From positions 85,016,282 through 85,080,281 of the forward strand of contig CM056741.1 of NCBI GenBank assembly GCA_029851415.1: a DNA stretch of 64,000 nt. Direction: 5' to 3'. The position numbers and the translations under genes are program-made. Under the pieces are notes generated by a model. It was not told where the DNA came from and ran no database searches. It saw only the letters and a program-made list of their open reading frames with translations. Source of the DNA: Eretmocerus hayati. Taxonomy: Eukaryota; Arthropoda; Insecta; Hymenoptera; Aphelinidae. This document shows positions 1 through 12,842 of the stretch, in pieces (within the stretch, counting starts at the first letter, position 1; each line of letters begins with the position of its first letter).

Positions 1-2064
1 GCATCTAAAGCAAACGGGATATTATTGGTGTTGTTTTAAGCTCTGGAAATTCGTTTTGATCATGTACTCATCGCAATTGTTATTTTTTTTATAAGCCAAG
101 TACGAGAGATCTCATTTTTTCGTGAGAACTCGGTTACGCGACTTCGACGTTCATTCATGACAGCCACGTCAGGGCACGCAACTGAAACCAATGTTTCCTC
201 AAAATATAAGGTGTCGAGATGGTCACTGAATTTGGGCAGAATTTTTCGAGCAATGTTACTTTCGCAGCAGGCTTGAGAAATCAGAAAATGGCGCAAGTAT
301 GGTGAGAGATACCCAGAAAATGAGGGTTGCAGGCCATGCCGCGCATAGCCAGTTCACTTTGACAAAAGAATGGATCGAGTGCAGATATAGAGGCCCCGGA
401 GCCTACCTAATCTAGTGCCAACTTGACAAACATTTGAAGGTTCAGAGACAGCGTGCAGTACGCACAATTTCAAAAGTTCTGTAGAATCTTTCATATGCGT
501 AATATTTGTGAATCAGATATGTATGATGGAATCCCGAAAATCGCCGCGGTTTGAAAAATAGAGTCCCTGAGAGTCTAACAGCGCTTATAGTCACTGAGGA
601 GAACATTCGTTCTGCGAATTGAGGAAAGGTATTTGATTGGCAAGAACAAATTAAGAGACCCGACGTAATGAACTCGTCGTTAACCTTCCTCGAAACCAGG
701 TATACTCTTGTAAATTTTGTTGATGGAACGAAACTGCTCGTAGGATTTTTCATAGAAAACCATTGGAAACGTTCATTCTCAAGGTATCGTTCTCTTGGAG
801 TAGTAGTAGCGGTACTGGATAAGTCAAACTCTCGTCCGCCCGCGATATAGGTATAGTGAATGCGCGCAGCAGGCGACAACATAACCCCGTAACGGCCAAA
901 AGGGGCTACATTTGTCTTTGCATCTCTCTTCATAGGCACTGAATCATCAGTCTGACTGTTGCTGAGTGATTTTCGTGCATTCTTCCTTCTGTGTATCCAT
1001 TTTCATGAAAATCTGAACATCAGATATCACTGTACTCGTGATCTTCCATAAGACTCCGCGTAAACGGCTTTTACAAAAAGGCCGAGAATTTCTTCCCCCG
1101 ATACTGGAGGCTTCACAAATTTCAACTGAAGATCTTCGAGACCCTAATCTACAACTGTGCCAACTTTCGTTATCTTCTGAACGTCAATTCTAGTACTGCT
1201 AGTACTACCTCAATATAAAGAGGTATTAAAATCCATTCAATTCAGAATAATACCATCAGCAATGAAGCTGAAACCAACAAAAGGATGTCAGATGAATTCT
1301 GAACAGGTAATCTTTGTATGCTCACCACGATGTTGGGGAAATATTCATCTCTGATCAATTCATGATGCCGAAGGAATGCGACATCGGACCAAGATGAAAT
1401 TTCCATGGCGTACCGAGACAATGACACAATTTTATTAGGACTCCGAGAGAATTCTGAATAGGGTTCTATACAAGTTCTGAGAACAGCTTCGGGAGAGTTT
1501 CGTTGAAGTAGCTAAATCCTACATCCGATCTAATCCCAACAGAAGATTATGGGGGTATGGGAGAACTTATCAGGAAGTGATGCAGGACTGAAAAAGAGTG
1601 TTTTCGGAGCTCTTCCGAAACCCCGACAGATCAGTGGAATTTTTGAGAGCCGTCGGATTTCTTGAGATGAAATTTTTCTTCCAAGTGTGATTGTATTATT
1701 AGTAATACGAGATCGAAAACTTTGGCGGAATGATGGAATCAATTGCAAGAATGAAAAACTTCCAAATGAAATTCATTCATAACCGGAAAGATTCGCCCTT
1801 TCCTCAAATTGCCTATAGAAACGTATACTCTATTTCTGGGGTTATTCCAATCAAATTCCTGATTATGATTCTTCATGGAATTTGACTTATACCATCCAGA
1901 TTTGATAATTTTCGATTTTCCGATAATTTAAGAATTTTTAGTTAGAGTTGCACTATTGTTGTGCTCGAACGGGCAATCTGTAACTATCTGCGAGTTGAGA
2001 GTGGATAGTATTGCAGCCAGTTGTGTTCAAACTCGGGGTTTTAGGTACTTTGTTGTCCTCGGCG
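1..2064. other. AT-rich sequence with no assignable gene
   Basis: Both strands were read for protein motifs, inverted repeats and tandem repeats, and nothing recognisable was found. The longest open stretch is a 165-codon minus frame at 442-939. It lacks a recognisable domain and I do not call it a gene. The last part, about 1930-2064, directly precedes an insertion that splits a retroelement, so it may be the leader or LTR of the gag relic at 6353. I cannot define LTR ends. Confidence 0.5.
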
Positions 2065-2072
2065 CTTCACTT

Positions 2073-2432
2073 CAAGGGGAAAACAGCTAATATTCCATAC
2101 TGTAGCTACCCGGTTTATAGCTGCACGTACCGGCTCGTGCTCGTCATTTCTCGTAGTAGTGATTGCTGCCACCTACACAGTACGGAATGAGTATGTGATG
2201 GATTTCGGAGAGGGGCTCCAAAGGCACGCAACAGTAGTTGCCAGTATGTGACGGGTACTAAACAAGTACGTGATGGATTCTGGAGTCATCGCTCAGCAAA
2301 CCGCGATACAGTAAATGCGTGTATGAGCCAAGTACGTTACGAGTACGTGACGGACTCTGAGAGCGGGTCATGGGGTACCATGAGGCAGTAGTTGCCAGCA
2401 CGTAACAGGTACGGAACGAGTATGTGACGGAC
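2073..2432 (+). repeat. Left long terminal inverted repeat of the 4.2-kb element
   Basis: This arm is the reverse complement of 5961-6320 with few mismatches and small indels. It contains repeated copies of a short motif close to AGTAYGTGAYGGAYTC, seen near 2188, 2258, 2342 and 2418. Such subterminal repeats are usual transposase-binding sites in hAT and related elements; that role is inferred. Confidence 0.8.
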
Positions 2433-5400
2433 TGCGTGAGCGCAGCTGGTCCGATTCAACGGACCTTGAACGACGGTGTGTCCTGCTACGTAATTGTCAC
2501 GTAGGGAGTATGTGATGACGTCAACGTACGCAGTAAATCAGTGAAGTGCTGTAACGGCTGGCAACTTCAGAGCATTGATACAACGCGAATCGATACAGCC
2601 TCTCAAAATTTCCCAGCGAAATTTTTCGTTCAGATTCCGAGTAAACTTGCGTTCCATTCGGATAAGAGAGGATGTCTTAAAGTGATTTCCACCTTACTCG
2701 GTCCCCGAGTGACATTTTCCTTCAGATGAGAGGGCTAGAGCGTACAATCAATTGCGAGGTGATTTTTCGCCGCTCATTTGTTACTGATGGATCAATGTGT
2801 AGTTATTGGAGAAGGCCCTGGGAGGTATGCTGCCAGTATTTATTCAGAGGTTGAGTGAGAAAAATGCCAATATTCTTGCGTATAAGTTCCAAACAACCGC
2901 CCAATGTTATTCATTGTCAATGAGTACATCCACCCCGTTGATATATAAGCAACGCTTTCTCACCGAGAAAATTTTGTTCCCTTTTTGGAATTGTCTTCCA
3001 CGAACAATACCTCATTCCCGTAATATCTCACCTGACACGCATAGAGTTACAGAGTGCATCATCCCCAAAACGAGTCTTTGAAACTATAGCTGTCATCAGC
3101 AGCAGTACACCAGTGAAGGAACAGCCTGATTCCGAAGAGAACGATCTCGGTTCAAATCTTCGCAGTTACCTTATCACGAGAACTATCGAATTGAACATGT
3201 CAGTGTAAGTGTAGTCGATGCCTATTCTTCCCCAACCATAGGATGATCAATAATATATCATCATAACGCATCATCATACGGGAAAAAATAGTTTTTGGAT
3301 TTACTAACTTGATAATTCATGTTGGTAAATGAATGAAGGATCGGAAAGTGGTTAGCAAGTATTCGAAACATGCCAACTTGCACCCACAGAATCCAAGGAG
3401 GAAGTCGGGTTGGGTTCCACGAGAATATTATCACTCGCGTAGTTAAGCGGAGGGTATATAAAAGTATGTCTGTGTACATCTATGAAATTCCCACCTCCAC
3501 TTCAAAAAGAAATCCTTACCTTCAGATTGATTTCGTTCTTACCGCAAGATGCAACAAATGTGAGATGAAAATCTTCAAAATGAGCAAGCGCTTTGTCTGA
3601 AGCGGGATTTGAGATAACAGCAAGCGGCATTCGTAGCTGAACTGCAGGACTCTCTGTCTCACCAATGCATGTTTAGGTTCAGGATAGGATAGGTTATACT
3701 TCTTTTGCGAGAGATGGGAAAATAATTTCATATACTTTTTAAACCTCTTATAAATTCACGATTTAGATTTTGACGATTCGGAACACACAAAAATCACAAT
3801 CATATACAAAATTATTCGTCGAGTGGTTGAATATCCAACTTTGGACAGTTACACATATGTGAACATAGTTCGTGCAGCAGAAAATGTGTAAGACCAAATT
3901 CGCCTGATTCTTAGACGATGAACCTCTATTGAAGTAGAATACTCTTGACATCGTCGTATTTTCAAACATGATGAAAAAAGCTGTTTCTTTTTATCTGACG
4001 GGTCACATTTGAACGAATGTGAGATGCAACTGTAAGACACTACGGCAATCTGAGAGTGAAAATGTCTGTTTTTAGAATCATTAGTGACTTTGGAGCTCAT
4101 ATTAATAAAAAATTCTGAGAAAATATTCATGGCTAGTCTAACTTTATTGTAAATTGATGGTATTTTTAATCAAATGACATCTAGACGTGGATTTCACCGT
4201 CATCTCGATGTAAAATAGTTAATAAGGATGCGAAAACTTTTTTCGCGTCCGAGTGATGAGTTTCCGGTCCAAGCCGCAGGTGAGGAACTATCGATTTCGA
4301 CCTTGTATCGAACTATACTTCCTGATGAAGTGTGAGTTAGAGTCGGGAAACTGTGATTAAAGTACACTTGTACGCACAGTGTATCAAAAAGTTGCCTATT
4401 GACCCTCTCAATACCCCCAAGCACAGATATGTTCATCAATAGATTATGCGTCAACCTCCACTTTTGGTATTCAAAAGTATCCAGTGCTTTTTTGAGGTTA
4501 TTTCTGACATTTTGGATATCTGAACTGTAAAGATAGCCAATTCACCACTGATACGAGATACATTTATGGGTACTCTCACATCATATGAAATATGAGCTCT
4601 CAAATCACTTATAATGAAGACATATCCATGTACATTACGTACTTCTGTATACTCTTTCTTTGATCATCAAGATCAGAGTCTTCATAGAAAAACTCCTGTT
4701 GTAAACTAAACCCACGAAAAGAGGTAGCGAACATAATATAGAGGGAGTATAGACGAAAATGGATCCGCTCATATCGAATGACTTGAGATCTTGATTCCGA
4801 TGGAAGCAGGACAATCGAGGATAGAGAGACTAATATCGAGGACCAATTTTTTAGTGCGCTGTTGGACACGTGGAGTTGTGTTTTTTGGATTCACAAAAGA
4901 GTTCATTCGATTCCCAACCTCCAGATTGGCAAATGTAATGGGTATAGCAAATTGAGTATACATCAAGAAAACCTATTGATTTCATGAAAGTCCTACGCGA
5001 TGTATCCATCACAATGCCGAAGCAACGAGACAGGAATTTGATTGTCGACCGATGGAGCACGCTTGCCCATAGCAAAAGTGATGGCTAAACAATATCGCCT
5101 CTAATTGAAATTGAAAATATCAATTCTGGGTGAATTCGTCTATAAATATATTAAGGTGGGCCGAGGAATGGAAACTTTCTCATATCATTACGCTCGAGTT
5201 CACAGTTTTTGCCATTTTGCGCGTGGATAAAGGTAAAACCTTTTTGCTGTTTTCTGAATGAGGTTTTCTGAAAGATAAAGAGCCCTGAAGATTTCCAAAT
5301 AAAGAGGTATCTTACTCCTACGTATGACTTTCGTTGATCGTCCTCGTATTTTTGGATATGGAGGACAAAGTCTTCCAAGATCGATCAGAACTGAAGTTTA

Positions 5401-5960
5401 CATGTTTTTCTCTCTTTGTTGCGTTATTTTTCGAACTAATTGAATGGAGCGAAGCGTGTTCCCATGAACTCAATTATCCTGCCAACCATGATTTCTAATG
5501 AATTTTTGCACGTAGACACCGATTTCGCGGTCCCCTCAAGCGTCAGAAATCAATGCTCTTTGTAAATCGCGAAATACCGATCCTAGTAAAAAGCCGCACT
5601 TTCTCGAAAAACAACCAATTACGTTAGAATTCGTATGGGTGGGAAAACTTTCGCCTAACAGTAGATCCAAAATATCACAACACTCAAGCACACTCCCTCT
5701 TCTTACGCATTTTGGCCTGCTGAAAACGATCCTGGTGGTTTTATGAAGCTTTCATGCGTCAAATTGAGGTATAAAGCAGATGACGATAGACGATTTTCAT
5801 CCCATGGTTATGCATTTATCGCCTATCTTCATATACGGGCTTCACACGTCGGTCACCACTTCCTCCTCACTTTAATCTCACACATCATAGGGCCCTACAA
5901 CCCCCGGGATCGTTTTCAGAAGGCGTGAGAAGAAGTAGTGAGCTCGAGTGTCATCACAAA
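2433..5960. other. Interior of the 4.2-kb element, no recognisable gene
   Basis: AT-rich sequence with only short frames on both strands (the longest is about 90 codons) and no transposase motif that I can identify. A sequence near 3150 resembles a Pol III B box, but no matching A box lies upstream. The interior may be a decayed or captured segment. Confidence 0.5.
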
Positions 5961-6320
5961 GTCCGTCACATACTCGTTCCGTACCTGTTACGCTCTGGCA
6001 ACTACTGCCTCATGGTACCCCATGACCCGCTCTCAGAGTCCGTCACCTACTCGTAACGTACTTGGCTCATACACGCATTTACTGTAACGCGGCTCGCTGA
6101 GCAATGGCTCCAGAATCCATCACATACTTGTTTAGTACCCGTCACATACTGGTAACTACTGTTGCGTGCCTTTGGAGTGCCTCTCCAAAATCCATCACAT
6201 ACTCATTCCGTACTGTGCAGGTAGCAGCAATCACTACTACGAGGAATGACAAGTACGATCCAGTACGTGCAGCTATGAACCGGGTAGCTACAGTATGTAA
6301 TATTAGCTATTCCCCCCTTG
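5961..6320 (-). repeat. Right long terminal inverted repeat of the 4.2-kb element
   Basis: Reverse complement of 2073-2432. It ends CCCCTTG, immediately followed by the second copy of the 8-bp CTTCACTT duplication. It carries the same repeated GTCACATACT-type subterminal motifs on the opposite strand. Confidence 0.8.
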
Positions 6321-6352
6321 CTTCACTTGATGAAAGAGTAGAAATTTGAATT

Positions 6353-7505
6353 ATGCCTGACCCGACACCAGAGGAAATTGCTGCCGCTGAGGCTGAAGAA
6401 TGGCGTTCTCAGGGCCGGTCCCTAATTTCAAAACAGAACAATACGGTCAAATTGATTCGAAATTTTGTCGAAAATACAAGAGAACTCGGGGCTCAAAATC
6501 TGACGTGTACGATTCTGATAAAATCGCTCAACGCTTTTAGAAGATTATTGGGTAGAACTTGGGAAACGGCAGCGTGAGTTGATCCCGTATAGTATTTATC
6601 TGGGAGACAAGGCGTACTTCCAAGAGGATTTGTATTCGGACGTCGAATTAAATTACACTCCGGCTAAATCGATGCTCATCGACATACTTCCCGTAGCGCT
6701 GGCTGTTGCCATGACGGAGGCTAGAGCAACGCTTCAGCCTACCGGAGGTATGGATTAGGATGATTTTCTGCGGACTACCGTAGAGATGCAGGAAATTCTA
6801 CACGCTGAGATCCCCGAATTTTCCGGAAAGCACTGTGACTAGGAATCTAAGAATCAACAATTCAATTCACTTGTCATTTATGAGAAGAATATTGCTGCTG
6901 TTTGAAAATTTTCCCACCTCAAATGCGTTATAAAAAGTAATGCAGCCCGTATGATCAGTAGTGTGTCATGAGTAGGTACAAATTTTGACCTGGCATGGGA
7001 GAGACTTTGCAACCGATACGATAATCGTAGGCTGCAGCTCTTCACACATCTCGAGGGTTCGATAAATTTAAATTCCGTTGGAGCAAGAAATCCGCAAGAC
7101 ATGTGTGACTTTTTGAATTCTGCTGTAGAACATGGACAAGGGCTTATGGATTTGGAGTGCCCGGTAGAACAGTAGGATTGTTGGCTTGTTCATTGCATTT
7201 CTCGCAGATCAGATGTCTCAACCAGGAAAAGTTGCAGAATCAGGAATCTCACGTGGGATTTTCTACTTATGAGGGTCTGAAGACATTCTCAGAAACTCGC
7301 GTGCGAGCGTGAGATGCGGCTCAGGTGCAATCTCAGACACCCTCCAATCACAATGATAATTCGGATTCTGATGCGAAAAATACGTCCAAGAATCAATCAT
7401 CTCAGAAGAATAGGTCTGTCACAGCTAATGTGATTAACACTGACAAAAGGGGACTAGTGTTTGAGTTACCAATCATTACCAGAATTTTTTCACAGTTCTG
7501 CACCA
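6353..7505 (+). pseudogene. BEL/Pao-type gag relic (DUF1759-like)
   Basis: Translation from the ATG at 6353 starts MPDPTPEEIAAAEAEEWRSQ and continues, after a frame change near 6560, through a gag-like stretch. Recognisable pieces include an FSGK segment near 6820, NFDLAWERLCNRYDNRR near 6985, and RNPQDMCDFLNSAVEH near 7095. These match the DUF1759 gag core of BEL/Pao retrotransposons, which forms virus-like particles that package the element RNA. In-frame stops interrupt it near 6757, 6841, 6902 and 7172, so it is dead. No protease or reverse transcriptase follows, because a foldback element begins about 40 bp further on. The upstream leader is separated from the ATG by the 4.2-kb insertion. 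Confidence 0.75.
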
Positions 7506-7695
7506 ACTAGAATATAAAAAATCCAGGATATCAATATCCAATGGGCACTCTGAGTGGACTTATTGAATGATCAGATTTCCCAATTGCGATATTTTTTGGT
7601 GGAATTTTGGCCATCTTGACAATATTGCAATCATCTCCTGGCTGGACTTGGTAGACAGATCTATGGGTGTTCTTGGTCACTCGTCATACAACTAA

Positions 7696-10222
7696 CACAC
7701 ATATATTGACCATGCTAGACCCACAAAATATCACAAACACTCATCATATGAGTCCCAGTCTTCGCTCTAGAGCATCAACACTGAAAGCAAGAACTGACGT
7801 TAATTGTCATTGCAACTCACTGTTGTAAGCGTGTCCTGCGCAAATACTGTCTAAATATGGACAAACTCATCTCATCACACAGAGAATGAGGAACAAACAA
7901 TCATGTTGGAGCTACAAATACTAGATGAACATCAAAAAATACAAGCAGAAATCGAGACTCTTCATTGCAGGTCTCCACATCTCACCGTTGTAGCATCAAT
8001 TGTATTGATGCCAGGTGATAGAAACTTGATCTGGGAATAACTTTACGAATCAAAGGCATGGTTCTATAGATTCATCATGACTACACAACTACAAACTGGA
8101 AGTACGTACAGTAAAACCAACCAAGGGCGTACAAAGGTGTCATTCATGTGTTTTGCTTGCTCTATTGCTGTGATGCAGCAGGGATAGATTTGGGTCTTGC
8201 CTCATTTATCTGACCAATCATCTGCAATTCCTGTTTTTGGTATTATCTCATCCAAGATTGATGATCACCCTTGTTCAACACAATATCCCAAATGACACAG
8301 GCCAAGGAGAAAAAGAGACATTCTAGCCATGACCAACCTGGAACACAAGAAATCCTCCACACAAAGAATCTGAGCACAATTTCGAATCTGATTCAATGGG
8401 ATCACGTGATAGAGAAGAAAAGGACGCTCATTTGACGGGTTCGATGCTCAACTCTGAGCCCTGATACAACGGGCAACAGTGAGATTTGAGCTATATTCTA
8501 TCAGTAATGATATAATAAACCATTATCTTTAGGTATGTCTGTCTTGCTACTCGTCTTTCATAATGCCGGGACTCGCAGAATCAGTTACGAAACTTACTCT
8601 AGCACCTCACGAAGAAGTCGATTACGATTGATTCGAATATGCACAATTCAGAAACTTGATATTCTATGTTTCACTGTTTGTCATCCGGATGAGAGACGCC
8701 ATGCAACATCACACAAATCATCAATCCGATCGCCTAACGTAGGGCGAGACTCTCTGCGCATTAGCATTCTTGAGAACCGCATTGGTGGGGGAAAAGTTAC
8801 GCTCAACACCTCAAACCGATCACAAGCCGGCTTGCTAATCTCCGAACCTCACCGACAGTCAGTGCTTTCTTATCTCCATCTTCAGGAGATTCCATATCGA
8901 ATCAACGTCTCCCTTCATCCCGTGCGTATCCGTTGACGCTTGTAACATAACTCCTTATCAGAACACATCCATGATGAAGCATTCCCTCTTCCGTGATTGA
9001 GGCCGACGCTGAAAAAATTATCGCCTCCTTACAAAACATGTGAGCTAGGGCATCTTGTCCTATGTAGAATAGATTATGGACCACTTCAAATGGAAATCCT
9101 TTCCTGATTCGACCTTTTTGACAGGGTTTGTGGAAATATGCTGAATGATCGTGTTCCATTCACCGAAGAGTCCACGGCGGGTAGAGAAGCCGAATAGATG
9201 AAAGTTGCATGAACCTGGAGAATTTTTGTGGGATATACACTCAGAAACGAGATGAGCTGTAATAGTTAGAGGTCTACTACCTCACTCGCACTCGAAGGTT
9301 CGGGTACCATAACCCATATAGAATGTTTCGCCACTGATTCCGCGGGTGCCGGCATCAAAAATTATTAGCAGCGAGACAAACATACCTGATGATGATGGTT
9401 CATTATATAATTAGTAATAGGATATAGCTCACGTCTCACTGTTGTCATTCGTGTCAGAGCTCAGAGTTGAGCATTGAACCCGTCAGATGAGCGTTCTTTC
9501 CTTTCTTACTATGTGATCCCATTGTATCGGATTTGGAATTGGGTTCAGAGTCTTCATGTGGATGATTTCGTGTGTTCCAGGTTGGTCTCATCTAGAATGT
9601 CTCTGCAGATTTCCCCTTGGCCTGTGTCATTTGGGATATCGTGTTAAACGAGGATAATTACCAAACTTGGAGGAGATAATCCCAGTGACAGGAATTGCAG
9701 ATGATTGATCAGATGAATGAGGCATGTTCCTAGTCTATCATTGTTGCATCACAGCAATGGAGCAAGCAAGACACATGAATAGCACTATTGTACGCCCCAG
9801 CTGGTTCAGCTGCACGTACTTACCGTTTGTAGTTGTCAAGTCATGATGAGTTCATAGAACCATCCCTTTGATTCGTAAAGTAATCTCCATATGAAGTTTT
9901 CATTACCTGACATCAATACGATTGATGCCACAAGGATGAGATGAAGAGATCTGCATGGAAAAGTCTCGACTTCTGCTTGAAAATCTTGGTGTTTATCTAG
10001 TATTTGTAGCTCCAACGTGATCGTCAGTTTCTCATTTCATGTGTGAAGAGATAGGTTTGTCCATATTTAGAGACTATGTGCGCAGGACACGCTTATAACA
10101 GTGAGTTGCAACATCCATTGACGTCAGTCTTTGCCTCCAGTGTTGATGCTCTTGAGTGGAGAACGGGGCTGGCATGAATGTTTGTGCTATTTGATGGGTC
10201 GAACACGGTCGATACATGTTTG
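7696..10222. mobile_element. Nested foldback element with arms of about 850-900 bp
   Basis: The left arm (about 7696-8600) and right arm (about 9320-10222) are reverse complements at roughly 80-85 percent by eye, for example TAAGCGTGTCCTGCGCA at 7826 against its complement near 10080. Removing this block rejoins the outer element's left arm, which shows it is a later insertion. The spacer (about 8600-9320) has short frames without known domains. No terminal duplication is certain. Confidence 0.7.
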
Positions 10223-10744
10223 TCACGTCCCTGGAGCTAGCCCAGGAAAGTCATGCCAAACCAAAAATAACTATGCCAACAATTATTCCTTCCTCATTGC
10301 TGATTTATGACCACACAGCGGATTTTATTGCTCTTTCCGTTCTCGAGGAATCGAGTCCTGGGCTGACGAGAGCTGAAGCTAGTCCGAACATTGACGGAGA
10401 AGCCGTGTCGCGGGGTTGAGTGATGACTCATTTTATGTTTTTTTTTTATTGCTCTGAGAATCTACAAACAAAATGGCGTTAAGTTCGAGAATGGCAGAGT
10501 TATAACGATTTTGGGCTAAAATCATATGAAGCTAGCCCAGGCATGGAGTGAAAAGGGAACCTGCAGGTATAGGACTCGACTGATACTTTGTAACTTTTCC
10601 ATTGCTCGACACACCACGAACAAAATAGCGCCGGAGTGAGGAATGGCCGAGTTATGGTAGATGGAGTAGACAGAAATCAGCGAAACTCGTGAATATAGTC
10701 GGAATACTCAGTTTGGGAGACGGATAGTGGTGAATTCATGACTA

Positions 10745-11225
10745 ATTTTGTCAGCTACACACGTGCAAAACATCCAAAACATGATCATTGATGTGCAGAT
10801 TGTCTCCTCTGAAATTCCTGATACCCTCAGAATTTATTACCGCCCGAGAAAAGGACAGAAACCAGTGGAGCTCGCGGAAATCATCGAGATATCGAATTCG
10901 GAGTGGATTCATAATGAATTCTGTCGGGCACACACGTGCCGAACATCGGAAACATGATTATCAATCTGGAGATTTTCCTCTCTGAGATTTTTAGCACCCT
11001 CAGAATGTATTACCTCCCGGGAAGTGACAGGAAGCAAAGGAGCTCGCAGAGATCATCGAGATTTCGAGTTCGGAGTGGATTTATGATGAATTCTGTCGGA
11101 CACACACGTGTCCAATATCCACAAGATGATCATCGATGTGGAGGTTGCCGTTCCCGGTCAGTTATGGATTCTAAGGGTTCTAGGGATCGAAGAGAAGGCG
11201 ATTTCTAGGTTTATAATGATTTTTT
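10745..11225 (+). repeat. Tandem ~180-bp units inside the foldback
   Basis: Three consecutive units begin near 10755, 10930 and 11098. Each opens with an ACACACGTG-type box followed by an ATC-rich segment and closes with GAATTCTGTCGG or a close variant. The same units reappear inverted at about 11232-11423. Short frames run through them in parallel because of the repeats, not because they code. Confidence 0.7.
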
Positions 11226-12145
11226 CGATGTTTGGCACGTGTGTGTCCGACAGACTTTGTTATGAATCCACTCCAAACTCGATGTCTCGACGATGTCCGG
11301 GAGCTACACTGTTTTCTGTCCAAATCCCGGGTGGTAATAAATCCTGAGGAATTAGGGAATCTCAGAGGGGGCAATCTCCACATCAATGAACATCTTGTGG
11401 ATGTTTGGCACGTGTGTGTCTGACAGAATTCGTGATGAAATGACTTCTGGCACGTGAGTGGCTTACAGAATTGGTCATAAATTCACCACTATCCGTCTCT
11501 TAAACTGAGTATTCCGAATATATTCACGAGTTTCGCTGATTCCCGTCCACTCCATCCGCCATAACTCGGCCATTCCTGACTTCGGCGCTATTTTCTTCGT
11601 GTCATCTTCAAGCAATAAAAACGTCATAAAATATTAGTCGAGTCCCATACCTGCAGGTTCCCCCTCCACTTCATGCCTGGTCTAGCTTCGTATGATTTTG
11701 GCCCAAAATCGTTATAACTCTGTCATTTTCGAACTTAACGCCATTTTGTTTGTAGATTCTTAGAGCAATGAAAGAGTAACATGAAATGAGTCATCACTCA
11801 ACCCCGCGACATGGCTTTTCCGTCAATGTTCGGACTAGTTTCAGCTTTCGTCAGCCCAGGACTCGAGAACGGAAAGAGCAATAAAATCTGCCTTGTGGTG
11901 ATAAATCAGCAATAAAAAAGTCATAATTGTTGGCATAGTCATTTTTGGTTCGGCATTACTTGCCTGGGCTAGCTCCAGGGACGTTTGTTTGCCGGTTGTA
12001 TGGTGAGTGATCAAGAACACCCATGGATTTGTCTACCAAGTGCGACCAGAAGATGATTTCAATATTGTCAAGGTAGGCAAAAATCGACCAAAAAGTCATC
12101 GGGATTTGGAAATCTGGTTATTTAATAAATCCACTTAGGACTGGC

Positions 12146-12842
12146 AGGACGAGCGCCCGTCCGGGTGGCAAAAAAATTTCCGGAGAATAATTTTTTTCTT
12201 CTGAGACGATTTTCTCCTTGCGCAATTCCTTTCCAGAAATTGATTCCAAAATTCATTTGACAATCAACACGAAGCTGGGAGAGTCAAATACTTGTTGGAA
12301 CCAGTGCAAGACATGGGACTTTGGAAGAGGGGAAGACAAAGATTATGAGAAACTGCTGTTTCGACTCATTGAAAGTATTCAACCGTCCGGCATTTAACTC
12401 CATCATGAACATGGCGAGATAAGTCTATGTCAGAAGTGTCATTCTTGTCAGCGTTCTACTGTAGCTCACTTGTTTACGTTCTGAGAAATTTTGATGGCAT
12501 TCGAATCGCACCGACTGTTGAGTTATTTTCTGATTTTTCCTTGTACAAGGTGCACCGACTGTATATGTGTGACTATGTTCATGAGTTTTGATCTTTCAAT
12601 TCGTTTAGGAGGATGTAAACACAACTCGTTTTCATCCTTGTTTAGAACCTATGTCGAATGAGACTAACGGTGATAATAATGTTGATCATACATTATTTGC
12701 TTCGATCACCCAAGCACGTAACTAGTCTCATCAAACAATGCTCCAAGACTGACGAAGGGTGCGAGACTTCTCTTTGTACGGAGCACAATGAGTATCCACC
12801 GTTGCATTTCATTCATGTATTGTTATCAGCCGTACCTTACGC
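12146..12842. other. No gene recognised
   Basis: Flank of the large foldback. Short frames only. A 105-codon frame from 12658 runs into the next hairpin element and has no recognisable domain. This stretch could be the continuation of the BEL relic's host sequence, but I see no retroviral-type motif. Confidence 0.45.

Larger units (their letters stand above)
2065..6328. mobile_element. hAT-like non-autonomous DNA transposon with 360-bp inverted ends
   Basis: The element proper is 2073-6320. It is bounded by a perfect 8-bp direct repeat, CTTCACTT, at 2065-2072 and 6321-6328, which reads as a target-site duplication. The ends are CAAGGGG at the left and CCCCTTG at the right. The two ends are long inverted repeats of about 360 bp. 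An 8-bp duplication and a CA-plus-G-run terminus are typical of hAT elements, but the superfamily call is inference. The roughly 3.5-kb interior has only short, stop-broken frames and no transposase I recognise, so the element is non-autonomous or badly decayed. It sits upstream of a + strand gag relic and appears to have landed in that element's leader. Confidence 0.75.
7545..12145. mobile_element. Large foldback element, itself interrupted
   Basis: The left arm (7545-7695, resuming at 10223 to about 10950) is the reverse complement of the right arm (about 11415-12145). The outermost matching block contains AGTGGA..TTATT..AAT at about 7558 and its complement near 12125. The Ser-Pro-like segment CCTGGAGCTAGCCCAGG at 10230 pairs with the segment near 11960. 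The centre near 11.2 kb consists of about 180-bp units that also switch orientation. No transposase was found. A second foldback lies inside the left arm. The exact termini and target duplication are not resolved. Confidence 0.7.

Noticed and set aside
442..939. 165-codon minus frame
   Set aside because: No domain, no splice or promoter context; could be chance or LTR sequence.
3148..3165. GGTTCAAATCTTC resembling a tRNA or SINE B box
   Set aside because: No A box or cloverleaf partner upstream.
5961..6352. Considered as an LTR preceding the gag at 6353
   Set aside because: Its partner at 2073-2432 is inverted, not direct, and an 8-bp duplication flanks the pair, so it is a DNA transposon end.
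10748..11423. Parallel short frames in the foldback centre
   Set aside because: Arise from the ~180-bp tandem units and their inverted copies.
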